A stretch of 64,000 nucleotides of DNA from Hydrangea macrophylla (Eukaryota > Streptophyta > Magnoliopsida > Cornales > Hydrangeaceae). The position numbers and the translations under genes were made by a program. The stretch is from NCBI GenBank assembly GCA_033977485.1, contig CM066988.1:72965169-73029168 (forward strand), given 5' to 3'. The notes under the pieces are model-generated. The model searched no databases, had not been told where the DNA came from, and saw only the letters and a program-made list of their open reading frames with translations. Positions 24,660-34,944 of the stretch are shown here, in pieces; positions within the stretch are counted from its first letter, which is position 1; each line of letters opens with the position of its first letter.

Positions 24660-26755
24660 ACAGATCTTCACATTCACATGCACAGATCTCTCATTCACAT
24701 ACATAGATCTTCACATTCATGTATTAATTTGAGTTTTTTTTATTATTTATTTATTAGGTCTTTGTTTCTCTTTATACCTCTTTCATAGATCTTTGTCATA
24801 ATTACATGTTTGGGCTGCTGATTTTCAAGTCTTTGAAGATTTCGAAGTCACTCACAGAGGAACTTCTTGGGAACTGCTATGGAATTCGAAAGGTAAGGCA
24901 TTCTTGGGAACTTCTTGCTGCTGCTTTCCTTTTTCCCCTGTTTTCCTTCTCTCTGTTCATGCTGTTGATGAGGGGCGTCAGATTTAATGTGGATTTTGGC
25001 TTGGTTTACACACTCCTTAAGAAATACCTATATTGAAGTCACAAGCATTTGTCTCATTATTAGTAGTATCGTTTTGTACAAGCATTTGCTTTATATCGTG
25101 GTAGATAGAGATCAGTTTGGGAGTGAACTTCACACCTGGAAGGCACCACTTTGCTGAGAAGTAGAGACCAACTGTTTTGCCCATTAAAGGAGCAATCTCG
25201 ACCTGCACAAGAAAGAAACATTGTACATGTCTCACAAAAGGGCAATACAAATTTGATATAAGTGGATGAATAGTTAATGAGTTGATGTTGTAAATAAGTT
25301 GAACAGAAAGATATGAAAATGGAAGGGCACTAGCAGAAGAGTAATTATGTGTTTTCCTTCGTGCTTAAATTACCCTAAAACTTAAAATTTTGTAAACTAT
25401 AAAGGTGTGAAACACATAACCAAGGTTGTAATTGAAGTGTGGCTAAAGTCCCACACTCCTCTACTCTGCATTGACACTAATTAAGGCAGCCCTATATCCA
25501 AAAAAGTTTGGATACATCACTCTTTTTCACAACTCATTTATTACGTCTTAGGTTGAAGAAAACGAGGGTAACGATGTTGTTTTTGAAGAGTTTTGGCGTG
25601 ACTGTCACTTTAATGCCAAAAAGAATAGGTGGGCATATCTGGAGAGCGAGAGCGAATTTGTAAGTACAATTTCTTTAATACTGACAGTAAGTTGATCTAC
25701 TAGTTCTTGTTACTTGGAAAACATGATTGATGGTTGACAATAAGAGAATCTAAATCAAGTGGAATTCATTATAGTAAGGAATCCAAAACATTTTTGGCTT
25801 AAAAATGTTCATAACCTTATTCTCTTGGGAGAAGCCATTTTTGGTATGGTCAGAAATTTATTTGTTTTGTCTTTTGTCTTCTTTAATTCTGTTTACTAAT
25901 TGTGGTGGACATATGATGATTGTTTGCATCTGAAGGGAACAAGTCTACTTTGTTCTTCATGAGCTTAGGCTAAAACTCTGAGGTACTTGCCAAACCAGGT
26001 TATACTGATATTGAATTCTTCAATTAGAAGCGTAGAGCAGGCCAAAATATTAAACAAGATCCCTTTTTCCGGGAAAAAAAATATTAAACAAGGAAAAGGA
26101 AACTGTGTTGAGTATTTCACACAACAAAATTAAGAAACCAGAGCACAAGTTATGTGACTATTGCTTAATTAGACATGAAGTTACATGGACACCGGTACGT
26201 GAGTCGAGTGCAGTACGTGTTTAATCGTCGGACTTCCCAAAATCTTCATGAATCTGATGACACACGTCAATAAATCTGTATTTTCATATATTTCTCTTTC
26301 ATGCAGCAATAAATAATAGGAGTCCAATAGGAGCATTTCGTCCATTTTGAAAAAAACTTTTAAGTTGTATATGTACACAACATGTTTCTTGGTGTGTCGA
26401 ACCTGAAGTGTCGGGCATAATCCTACAACCATTTGCCGAGTAATCGACACTTGTACTTTAACCTATTAAAACATGTAACCTGTTGTAGCCAAAACTGCAC
26501 TGGTGCTGTTGTACCGGATCCGTTCCTTCGTGCTCCTTCGTGTACCTGCAAAGAACGAGGACGAGCAAGTGACTGTGTTTGATGCGAACCTGGTTTGCCC
26601 TTTATATAGGCTTAAGTATTCGAGTAAAGTACATTTGATGTCCGTGCAATTATAATAGTATCTTTGATGGCTGAAAACTCAACTTATAATTACTTTATAT
26701 TTCACATATTTTATGTTCATTCACTAACTTATAAGACTAATGCTTTCCATTGGTT
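24660..26755. other. CACTA interior: unassigned DNA with one exon-like stretch
   Basis: At 25552-25660 an AG-bounded open stretch (start VEENEGNDVVFEEFW) ends at a GTAAGT donor. It could be a decayed exon of an element or captured gene, but I cannot assign a family. The rest is non-coding. Confidence 0.35.
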
Positions 26756-26761
26756 TCATGC

Positions 26762-26945
26762 AGATTGGGTGTGGATATGGTGGATCGGTTGATAGTCGGC
26801 CACATCTTATTAATTTTGTTAAGTAGCCTAATAAAATTGTTATGTAGTGAACAATGGTATGGATATGGTGGATCAGTAGATAGTCGGACACATCTTGTTA
26901 CTTTTATTATGTAGTTTAACAATTGGTTATGTAGTGAACACTATG
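26762..26945. repeat. Two-copy tandem duplication (about 100-110 bp)
   Basis: TGGATATGGTGGATC, GATAGTCGG, CACATCTT and GTTATGTAGTGAACA occur twice in the same order. Confidence 0.8.
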
Positions 26946-27149
26946 CTAATACTTTTGTTAATCTTTAGTTTTTTTGTTGGGTACGTGAACAATTAACGAT
27001 ATTAATTCTTGTTGTTTAATGAAGTTGCTCAGAAACATGGAGTATGTTTAATATGATTGTTTCCTTTGGTTTTGAAATTATTGTGATAAACAGGAACGAA
27101 CACGATTATAGTATATTCAAATAATTCTATTTACTTGAATGTATAATTT

Positions 27150-27770
27150 TAGCGACAAAATTATTTCGTCGCCATTACATATGATGAAAATGAATTGGCG
27201 ACGAAATTTTTTCGTCGCTAATACAAGAAACCCATTTTATATATTTAGCGACAAAATTATTTCGTCGCCATTGCATATGCTGAAAATGAATTGGCGACAA
27301 AAATAATTCGTAGCCATTGCATATGATGAATTGGCGATGAAATTTTTTCGTCGCCATTGCATATGTTGAAAATGAATTGGCGACGAAAATAATTCGTCGC
27401 TATTGCATATGATCAATTGGCAACAAAATTATTTCGTCGCCATTGCATATGCTGAAAATGAATTGGCGACGAAAATAATTCGTCGCCATTGCATATGATG
27501 AATTGGCGACGAAATTTTTTCGTCGCCATTGCAAAATTATTATTAAAAAATGAATCTTTTTGCGACAAAATGCGCATCAATGGCGACGAAAATTGTGATC
27601 AATAGCGACGAAATTATTTCGTCGCCATTTTTGTCTATTGTGACAAACGATAAATTTCGTCGCCAGGGGCCTTTGGCGACAAGGCAAAGGCGACAAAATT
27701 GTTTCGTCGCTAAAGCCTTTAGCAACGAAAAATGGACTTTTGGCGACGAAATCCGTTTGTCGCCAAATCA
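27150..27770. repeat. Right CACTA subterminal hairpin repeats
   Basis: More than fifteen GGCGACGAAA / TTTCGTCGCC motifs are spaced by CATTGCATATGATGAAT-type linkers, giving hairpin units of about 35-60 bp. They mirror the left side and end at the terminal repeat at 27786. Confidence 0.88.
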
Positions 27771-27789
27771 CATTTTTGTTGTAGTGTCA

Positions 27790-28257
27790 GAGCATCCACA
27801 CTGGGTATAGCAAACTTAAGGCTAATGTTTGCTAAGTTTAGTGTACAGATGAAATACACTCGCAATGGTTTTTTGTTCAAACGGCAATGAAAAGGCCGTG
27901 TGAGATATCAAACGGTACACAGTGTGCCGTGTGTGATATCAAACGACGTCGTGTGGGAGTAGGCGGCACAATGTGTGCCGTGTGATAACAAAAAGTGGAA
28001 ACTTCACACGGCACACATTGTGCCGTGTGATATCACACGGCACATATAATGCCGCCTGGACATTACACGGCACAATGTGTGCCGTCTGGCTCCTCACGGT
28101 CCTCATTGTACCGTCAACCTTGTACAATAGCTGAACTTAGTGGTACATTAAACTTAAGTTTCAGTGTTGTACGCTGTTGTATCATCGACCCATTGCAAGC
28201 GTCCCACATCCAAACTATGCTTAAGTTTGTTGTATGAGCAACCCACTGTGGATGCTC
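27790..28257. mobile_element. 468-bp TIR MITE with internal ACACGGCAC inverted repeats
   Basis: The ends are GAGCATCCACACTGGG and the inverse GAGCATCCACAGTGGG, flanked by TCA on both sides (27787-27789 and 28258-28260). The middle has six or more CACACGGCAC / GTGCCGTGTG motifs in alternating orientation. It lies immediately beside the CACTA end. The superfamily is not assigned. Confidence 0.75.
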
Positions 28258-28739
28258 TCATTAACCAAACACCACCATATCACCACCACTACACCACCAT
28301 GGCCTCCACCATTTCAAACCCATAAACCTCAGTCCATTACCCAACCCCCTACCCAACCACAGCCTTTAAAAACACCCAGAAAGCCCATAAATCAAGTCTG
28401 AACCAAACAGAGCCTTAGCCACTGCCCAGAAACTGAAAATCCAACCAAACAGAGCCTTAACCACTTTTACCTATCTCACCTCCCATACCAGGACCTTCCA
28501 CTCATCAAACCGGAGCCAACCCCGGTGGTCTGAACACCAAAGCACACAGCAGGAAGCCTCACGCGCCTCCAGAATCCCACACGCGCCGCCGCTGCAAACA
28601 TCTTCCTCCGACGGCCTTTCCGGCAACACACGCCGGAAACCACCACCACTAAACCAATCGTCTAGCCCAGACGACGCCGCTACCGGAAATGGCCGCACGC
28701 GCTACACGCGCCACCAGGACTCCGTTTCGCCTCCCCACA

Positions 28740-29200
28740 CGCAGGTAACAAGCAGCGCTGAGTCAGCGTTGACTCAGCAGTTGACCAACCAATCAGAAGC
28801 CACCACGTGGCAACGATTGCTGAGTCAGCAGTCTAGTCAGCAGGCCACGTGTTTGCCAAGTCATTGATGAGTCAATCAGCATTTGACACGTGTCATTGTC
28901 TGCCATGTCATCTGCCACGTTATTACTGAGTCAGCATTGACCACCCAAATCAGCATCTAACACGTATCACAGACTGCCACGTGTACTGCCATGTCATTGG
29001 CATGCCAGGTTGGCCAACCAATCTGGGATTAACACATGGCAATGACTACCATGTCATCACGTTGACCAGCCACTTAGAGGTTGCCACGTGTCGTTGACTG
29101 TCCATGCAGCACACCCAGTCAGCGGCCCAATCAGCGCCCCATCTGCTTTGACCAGCCAATCAGAAGGCGCCACGTGTCTTTGACTGACACATGGCTTGCT
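28740..29200. promoter_or_regulatory. Dense CACGTG and TGAGTCA motif cluster in the Ogre-like LTR
   Basis: At least six (C/A)CACGTG(T/G) G-box-like sites (near 28804, 28844, 28886, 28978, 29083, 29171) and several related ACGT cores alternate with TGAGTCA or its inverse (near 28760, 28771, 28819, 28867, 28926). G-boxes and TGAGTCA are bZIP binding motifs. Whether they act as an enhancer is inference. The segment may also be a diverged tandem repeat. Confidence 0.5.
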
Positions 29201-29645
29201 GACTTGGTATTTGGGCCCCACTTTTGGTTTTTTCCAATTTTCTCCACTTCGGGTCCAGATTTCGACGAACGGACACTTGTTCTTAGTTAATTTGGCCGTT
29301 CCGGACCCGCTGGCGACCTCAGAATTGATCGAATCCAACTCTTAGGGACTGTTTGGCTTTTTATAAGTCCATTTCAGGCTCTATCGGCCAGTGCTAACCC
29401 CCCGCGGGTCTCGCTCAACTCAGCCCGGACCCATTTCGGCCCGCCTTATGGCTATTCTGGCTCTTCCGGCCCTTCCGGACCCAACTATGACGTCCATTCA
29501 AGTCGATTTCGCGTGGAAGTATGACTTGGGTCTTATTGGATTATTTCTACTACGTTTCTCAATTTTCTTTCATTCTTTCTCAACAAAACACCGACTGGGC
29601 CTCAAATTGCCCCCTTCTTCACAAGTAACTCCCTCAAACTCATAC
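29201..29645. other. Unassigned LTR body sequence
   Basis: GC-richer LTR sequence with no protein signature or obvious repeat. Confidence 0.5.
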
Positions 29646-29647
29646 TC

Positions 29648-29852
29648 TTAGTGGTCTGGGGCTCCCTATAAATCCACTGGTCGGATATTCTGCTGTTTTC
29701 TTTTCTTTTATTTACTTATATGCTTTAGTGATCTGGGGCTCCCTATAAATCCACTGGTCGGATATTCCGCCTTTTTCTTTTCTTTTATTTTATATGCTTT
29801 AGTGGTGTGGTCCCCCTATAAATCCATTGGTCGGATATTCTGCTTTCTCTTG
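29648..29852 (+). repeat. Three tandem units carrying CTATAAATCCA
   Basis: Each unit of about 77 bp has TGGGGCTCCCTATAAATCCA (the third slightly changed) followed by TGGTCGGATATTC and a CTTTT-rich tract. The TATAAAT core is thus triplicated. Confidence 0.85.
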
Positions 29853-30182
29853 CCAGTCAGAAGGAGGCCTCGAACTCCACCCGATTGAACTTTATATCCT
29901 GCGTCAGCCGGAAGGAGATCTAATGACCCACCCAGCTGAACTTTATCAAACTGTTATATCTTGCGCTAGTCGGAAGGAGGCCTCAAACTCCACCCGATTG
30001 GACTTTATATCTTGCGTCAGCCGGAAGGAGATCTAATGACCCACCCGGTTGAACTTTATCAAACTGCTATATCCTGCGCCAGTCGGAAGGAGACCTTCGA
30101 ACTCCACCCGATTAGACTTTATATCCTGCGCCGGCCGGAAGGAGATCTAATGACCCATCCGGCTGCACTTTATATCTTGTTA
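29853..30182 (+). repeat. Three tandem units of about 110 bp
   Basis: Units share CGGAAGGAG, CTCCACCCGATT, GACTTTATATC and AGATCTAATGACCCA in the same order. They follow the 77-bp repeat directly. Confidence 0.85.
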
Positions 30183-30237
30183 TAGATTTTCGTTGATCAA
30201 ATCAGGAAACACAAAAAATAATACTTCTCTCCATTTG

Positions 30238-30605
30238 CACTGGGCACCGACCCGTACTTCCGGTAAAACTTTTACATCACCTTTTTTTTTTACCATAGGG
30301 CACCGACCCATACTTCTGGTACACTCTTTTACACCACTGGGCACTGACCCTTACTTTTGGCACAGCACTGGGCACCGACCCATACTTCCGGTAAAACTTT
30401 TTTCTCAAACCACTTGGGCACCGTCCCTTTCTTCCGGTATAAAAATCAAAAATACAAAAAAAAAAAAAGAAGAAAAGAATATACAAAAAATGGGCTTTCT
30501 AAAAATAAAACTCCAATGCCACGTTTGCTTGGAATCTGCAAACAACACAGGTAAGACAGGTATGTCTTCACACTCTTCATGGGCACCGACCCTTACTTTC
30601 GGCAC
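30238..30605 (+). repeat. Interspersed GGGCACCGACCC-TACTTCCGGTA repeats
   Basis: About six copies of a 25-30-bp motif (GGGCACCGACC, then TACTTCCGGTA or CTTTCGGCACA) are spaced by poly-T/poly-A linkers. Confidence 0.8.
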
Positions 30606-30904
30606 ATAAAACAAAAAGACAAAAAAATCATAAAAACAAAAAAAAAACTCATTGCACGGTCGATCTACCCCGATTTTTTTACTCAAAAACACTCTCTCAC
30701 AACTCACTACTTTCTCAAAGGTTAAACTCTAGGACTACACCATACAGGTTAAAGTTCCTATCTACACCGACTTTACTGAAATTATCATTTTATATACTCA
30801 CGGTCTAGATCGACCCAAAAACTCACACACATAGACAGCACAGAACTACGTGTAACCTGATTCTTGAGCCGAGATACGTATGCAACCCACACTTGGGCGC
30901 GACC

Positions 30905-31035
30905 ATAACTTCACTTTCAAATTATCTCATATTGAGATACATATACGTACTTTCAAACTATCTCGAGTTGAGATACGTATACATAACTATTCTCTTTCAA
31001 AACTATCTCGTGTCGAGATACGTAAATTGATAATT
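30905..31035 (+). repeat. Three tandem ACTATCTCGAGTTGAGATACG units
   Basis: Each about 40-bp unit contains a small hairpin, TATCTC...GAGATA, and follows TTTCAAA. A single GAGATACGTATGC motif occurs upstream near 30870. Confidence 0.8.
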
Positions 31036-31461
31036 GCGTGTCACGAATGCTCACGTATAATTTATAGTATATGTATTCTACTACTTCTTACTTCTGCCCC
31101 GTTACTATGAAAACCACTAAACCGACAACCTTGTGTCACGGATGTTCGAGGGTGCCTAATACCTTCCCTCGACATAATCGAGTCCCCGAACTCACTTCAA
31201 GAACTCTGGTTTTCGCACGACTATCAAGAGTCACACTTTTAAAAGGGCCCACTTTTCTCAAACTCTTTTTCAAAAGTGTTAGGTGGCGACTCTGAAAACT
31301 TTCACTGGCCCTACTTCCACTTGTACGTACTTTCATACATTTCCTTTCGCACCTTGGTTCGCTGCTTTGAGCCTTTTACCCTATTTTATTTCATTTCCTT
31401 TAAAATGGTCGCGACCCACGAGGGGACCGCCCCCCACCTTCGGGGCAGGCGCGACAAACCG

Positions 31462-31856
31462 AAGATGGATTATGTTGGTGCTTGAACCATAGTTATTTTC
31501 TTGACGGAGGAATTGGGCTTGTAGCTACAATTTCCCATGATCATCCAACTTAATTAGCTAAAGTAATTCGTAAATACCCTTATTATGAAGCTAGTGGTGG
31601 ATTTGCAATCCTAGGTTCCTCTTAAACTTATTATAAAAACAAATATTTAATTGCTTTCATAATTTAGATTTACTTTTATTGTTATTAGTTTGATTCAAAT
31701 TAAATCCAAAATCTATTTTTCTTAATTAACTAAATTTAGGTTTTAAAACTAAAAGTGCGTAGTATTCAATCTCTGTGGGTTCGACCTTTACTTTCACTAC
31801 TACAAATCTTTAGAAAAGTAAAGTACACTTTTTATATCTTGATTCTGACAAGATCA
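31462..31856 (+). mobile_element. Athila 5' LTR, second part
   Basis: Colinear with 38542-38936. It includes the conserved CTCTGTGGGTTCGACCTTTA motif near the LTR end and terminates in GACAAGATCA just before the PBS. Confidence 0.92.
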
Positions 31857-31861
31857 ATTTT

Positions 31862-31879
31862 TGGCGCCGTTGCCGGGGA
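31862..31879 (+). other. Primer-binding site, tRNA-Asp type
   Basis: TGGCGCCGTTGCCGGGGA is the characteristic Athila PBS, complementary to the 3' end of plant tRNA-Asp. It lies five bases after the LTR. Confidence 0.92.
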
Positions 31880-32379
31880 TTGCAAATTACTACCTTTAGT
31901 TTTAGAATCTTAGTTTAGTTAATTCGTAAATATTAGATTAGGTTTTCTTTTTCTTATTTTTCTGTTTTATCTTGAGTCACTAACGTTTCTCTTTATTTTT
32001 GTAATTTAGAAAATACTCAAAATTCAAGCGTTCGAGTGGAGCAGTTGTGCACGTCAAAGGAGCTTACGCGAAAAAAAGGAAAAAAAAACTAAATACAAAT
32101 AATTCAAGTAAATTGCTTCCTTTGAAATTCGCTTCAAACCACTGTAAGTCAGGGCGCTGTGACGCATTATTTGCATTAGTTTAGGAGTGAATTGCACTGC
32201 ATTAGCTAGGAAACCTGGGGCGCTGGGCTTGACGCGGTCATTGCATTACAGGATAATATTCATGCATCATAATGGTTGTGTGCCTGTTGCCTTATTTGCG
32301 TGATTGCTTTTTGTTTTTGTTGAGTCAATCATTGTTTTAGTTTATTTTTCTTTTAGTTTATGTTGGGTATCTTTCAATC
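31880..32379 (+). other. Athila leader
   Basis: Untranslated leader between the PBS and the gag frame. It is AT-rich with no other feature. Confidence 0.6.
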
Positions 32380-34944
32380 TTGAACTTGAAACGTACCCTT
32401 AGAATTAGTAAGTCTTCAACCCAAGCTCCAAGAGCTCAGTTGAAAATAGACGACGAGTCGACTCCAAAACCATCGTCGTTGTTTCAGGCTGAAATTCAAT
32501 GTACCCTTAAACATTTACGAAAAACTCAAACTTTTAACATAGAACCTATTCCAATGGCCGATGGCGAAAACAATGGAAATAACATAAATAATCCCAATCC
32601 TAATATACCTCAACCCCCTCCGCTTAAAGACTATTTCATCCCTACGACCTATACACCACAGGCGAGTATTGAATTACCGCAGGTGACGGCATCTCACTTT
32701 GAGATAAAGTCATCTACCATCGGGCTACTACCTTCTTTCCATGGTCGTATAAAAGAAGACCCTTATCAGCACTTAGGTGATTTTCAAGATATTTGCTCTA
32801 CTTTAAAAATCCAACACCTAACTAATGATGAGTTAAAATTGCGCCTCTTCCCATTTTCATTAAAAGACAAAGCTAAGTATTGGCTCCAATCTTTGGAGCC
32901 AAACACTATAAGAACATGGGAAGCATTACATACGGCATTTTTATAGAAGTTTTTCCCTATTACGCGTACTAATCAGATAAGAAAATCAATAACAAGCTTT
33001 GTGATGCAAGATGGGGAAACGCTTTACGACACTTGGGAACAATTTAAAGAATTGTTATGCTCATGCCCACATCATCAAGTTCCCAAGTGGCAATTAGTTC
33101 AGGTCTTCTATGAGGGACTAGTTCCCTCACTTTGTAATACAGTCGATGCTATTTGTGTGGGTACCTTCCTGCACAAAAGTGCCGATGAGGCCTGGAAAAT
33201 TTTCAAAACTTTGAGCGAGAATTCGATGCACCAAGCGGTGTCTGTCTGTCCTGAGGGGTACCTTCAACCTAAGCAAGAGGTAAAGTTTGAGTCAAGTTAA
33301 TCAATTAAAATACAAGAATTAAATAGAAAACTTGACCAACTTATGAGGATGGGGAATAGGTCCAATCCACCCTCTTCAGAAGTATGTGCATTATGTTCTG
33401 AACCGTCTCATAATATCTTTACATGTCCTTCTGCATCTCAATTCCCGGAGTTTGTTGAGAAACACGTTAATTCTATGCAACAATTCCCATGGAATAATTA
33501 TAATTCTATGTCGAACAATTTTCCTAATACTTATTGACCCCAATTTCAACAACCTCAGTACCAACACCTTCCTCCTAATCCTAGACCTCCAAGGGTTAAC
33601 GCTTTTGAGGAGACAGTGTTGGCATCCCTTAAGAATATCAAAATGCAAGTACAAGCACAAGCACAAATAGTGCACTCTCACACACAATCCATTGCGAAGC
33701 TTGAATCCCAAATGGGACAAATAGCTACTGCGGTGAGTCGTAGAAACAAGGGGAAGTTGCTTGCGCAAACTATTCAAAACCCTAAGGGACAATACGAGAA
33801 TGGGGGGTCGAGTGAGCAAGTGAATGTCGTATCGACTAGGACGACTATTCGAGATGAGGAGATTGTTGAAATTCCGGATAAGAGGGAGAAAAATGTAAAT
33901 ACTAATTTGAATAAAGAAAAGGGTGAGGCTATGGATAGAGTTAGAAAAGAAAAAGAACCGATCCCAACTAACTATGTTCCAAAGTTACCTTTTCCACCAA
34001 ATGTTGAGGAACCGTCTAATTTATCAAAGAAAAATTCAAAAACGGAAGATATGCTCGAGGTGTTTAAACAAGTAAGAATTAATATTCCATTCCTCGATGC
34101 TATAAAACAAATACCCGCTTATGCAAAATGTTTAAAAGACCTTTGTACGCAAAAACGCAAAATACGCAGTCATACTCCAAAAAAGGTCTTCCTGACGAAA
34201 AAATTAAGCTCCATATTCCAAGACGCTACTCCAGAATATAAAGATCCAGGTACGCCTACGATTTCATGTGTCATAGGTGACACTATCATTCATAGGGCTC
34301 TCCTTGACTTAGGAGCTAGTGTTAATCTCTTACCTTATCACGTCTATAAACAATTAAGACTAGATGAACTTAAGCCTATGCCCGGTACCATACAATTAGC
34401 GGATCGTTCTATTAAAATACCTAGAGGAATCGTCGAGGACATCTTGGTTAAAGTTGATAAATGTTGTTATCTTGTCGACTTCATGGTCTTTGACACTGAA
34501 CCCGTACTAGATGCTAGGAAGCACACTCCTGTCATTCTAGGTCGTTCGTTCTTAGCTACGGCTAGCGCTCGTGTCAACTGTCAAATGGGGGTAATGAAAG
34601 TTTCATTTGGGAACATGAACTTAAAACTAAACGTCTTTAACGCTATTGATCAACCTCCTAAAGACGACGATTACCTATGTGAGGCAGAGTGTGAGGTAAG
34701 ACAAACTATTGAACCTAACTACGTAATACCAATGAGTAGTGAAAATAATATGGTGAGTAGTGAGCGGATGAATCCTGACAACCAAGACCCGGATGATGAA
34801 TCTACTCAAAAGGTAAGAAATCGATTTGAACACAATAAAGGAGAACTGTTGGCCGAATTAATTCAAAGCAACGTTATTTCTGCTTATCACCGGGCTCTTC
34901 CAGATATTCTTAGGGGTACACAGTCTGAGTTTCAGCCTCCATAA
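32380..34944 (+). pseudogene. Athila gag-protease
   Basis: One frame stays open over the whole stretch except for three stops: TAG at 32944, TAA at 33298 and TGA at 33535. The first in-frame ATG is at 32554 (MADGENNGN); the frame is open further upstream without an ATG. The gag capsid part includes LPSFHGRIKEDPYQHLGDF, LRLFPFSLKDKAKYWLQSLE and VMQDGETLYDTWEQFKELL. A CxLC...H...C zinc-knuckle-like segment (CALCSEPSHNIFTC) is near 33385-33430. The retropepsin is near 34255-34560 with ALLDLGASVNLLP and VILGRSFLATA. After protease the frame ends at 34944 and is followed at once by Athila 3' UTR sequence. RT, RNase H and integrase are absent. A full Athila pol would add several kilobases. Confidence 0.9.

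Larger units (their letters stand above)
14986..27786. mobile_element. CACTA-type interval (about 12.8 kb), no transposase recognised
   Basis: The left end CACTACAACAAAAATGTG is the exact inverse of the right end (27769-27786). Both ends are followed inward by many hairpin-forming GGCGACGAAA / TTTCGTCGCC units (left 15002-15066 and 16553-17200, right 27150-27770). This terminal and subterminal structure is typical of CACTA elements. The three flanking bases are GTC on the left and TCA on the right, so the expected 3-bp duplication is not intact. The interior has MITEs, microsatellites and unassigned DNA but no TNPA/TNPD-like gene that I can identify. Confidence 0.75.
13919..31456 (+). mobile_element. 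Ogre-like solo LTR inserted in the Athila 5' LTR
   Basis: It starts TGTAGATACCCCATTTTGAC and ends CAGGCGCGACA, flanked by a perfect AACCG duplication (13914-13918 and 31457-31461). The start matches the first bases of the Tat LTR family (TGTAGACACCCC). The terminal region (about 31270-31456) looks like the end of Tat/Ogre LTRs. Without the CACTA interval (14986-27786) and a MITE (27790-28257 with its 3-bp duplication) the LTR is about 4.27 kb. I find no second copy of its start, PBS or coding domain, so it is called a solo LTR. Confidence 0.82.

Noticed and set aside
24455..24706. Coding frame rich in Arg-Glu
   Set aside because: It is the translation of a GA microsatellite and poly-G.
27543..27810. 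Frames in both strands of the CACTA right end
   Set aside because: Translations of GGCGACGAAA repeats (NFVAI, ATKF and similar), not proteins.
29057..29338. Plausible small host gene in the GC-richer LTR stretch
   Set aside because: No domain, no splice context, and it lies wholly inside the Ogre-like LTR with repeated CACGTG/TGACC motifs.
33391..33819. Minus-strand 142-codon frame in the Athila gag
   Set aside because: Shadow of the plus-strand gag-protease frame, with no family motif.
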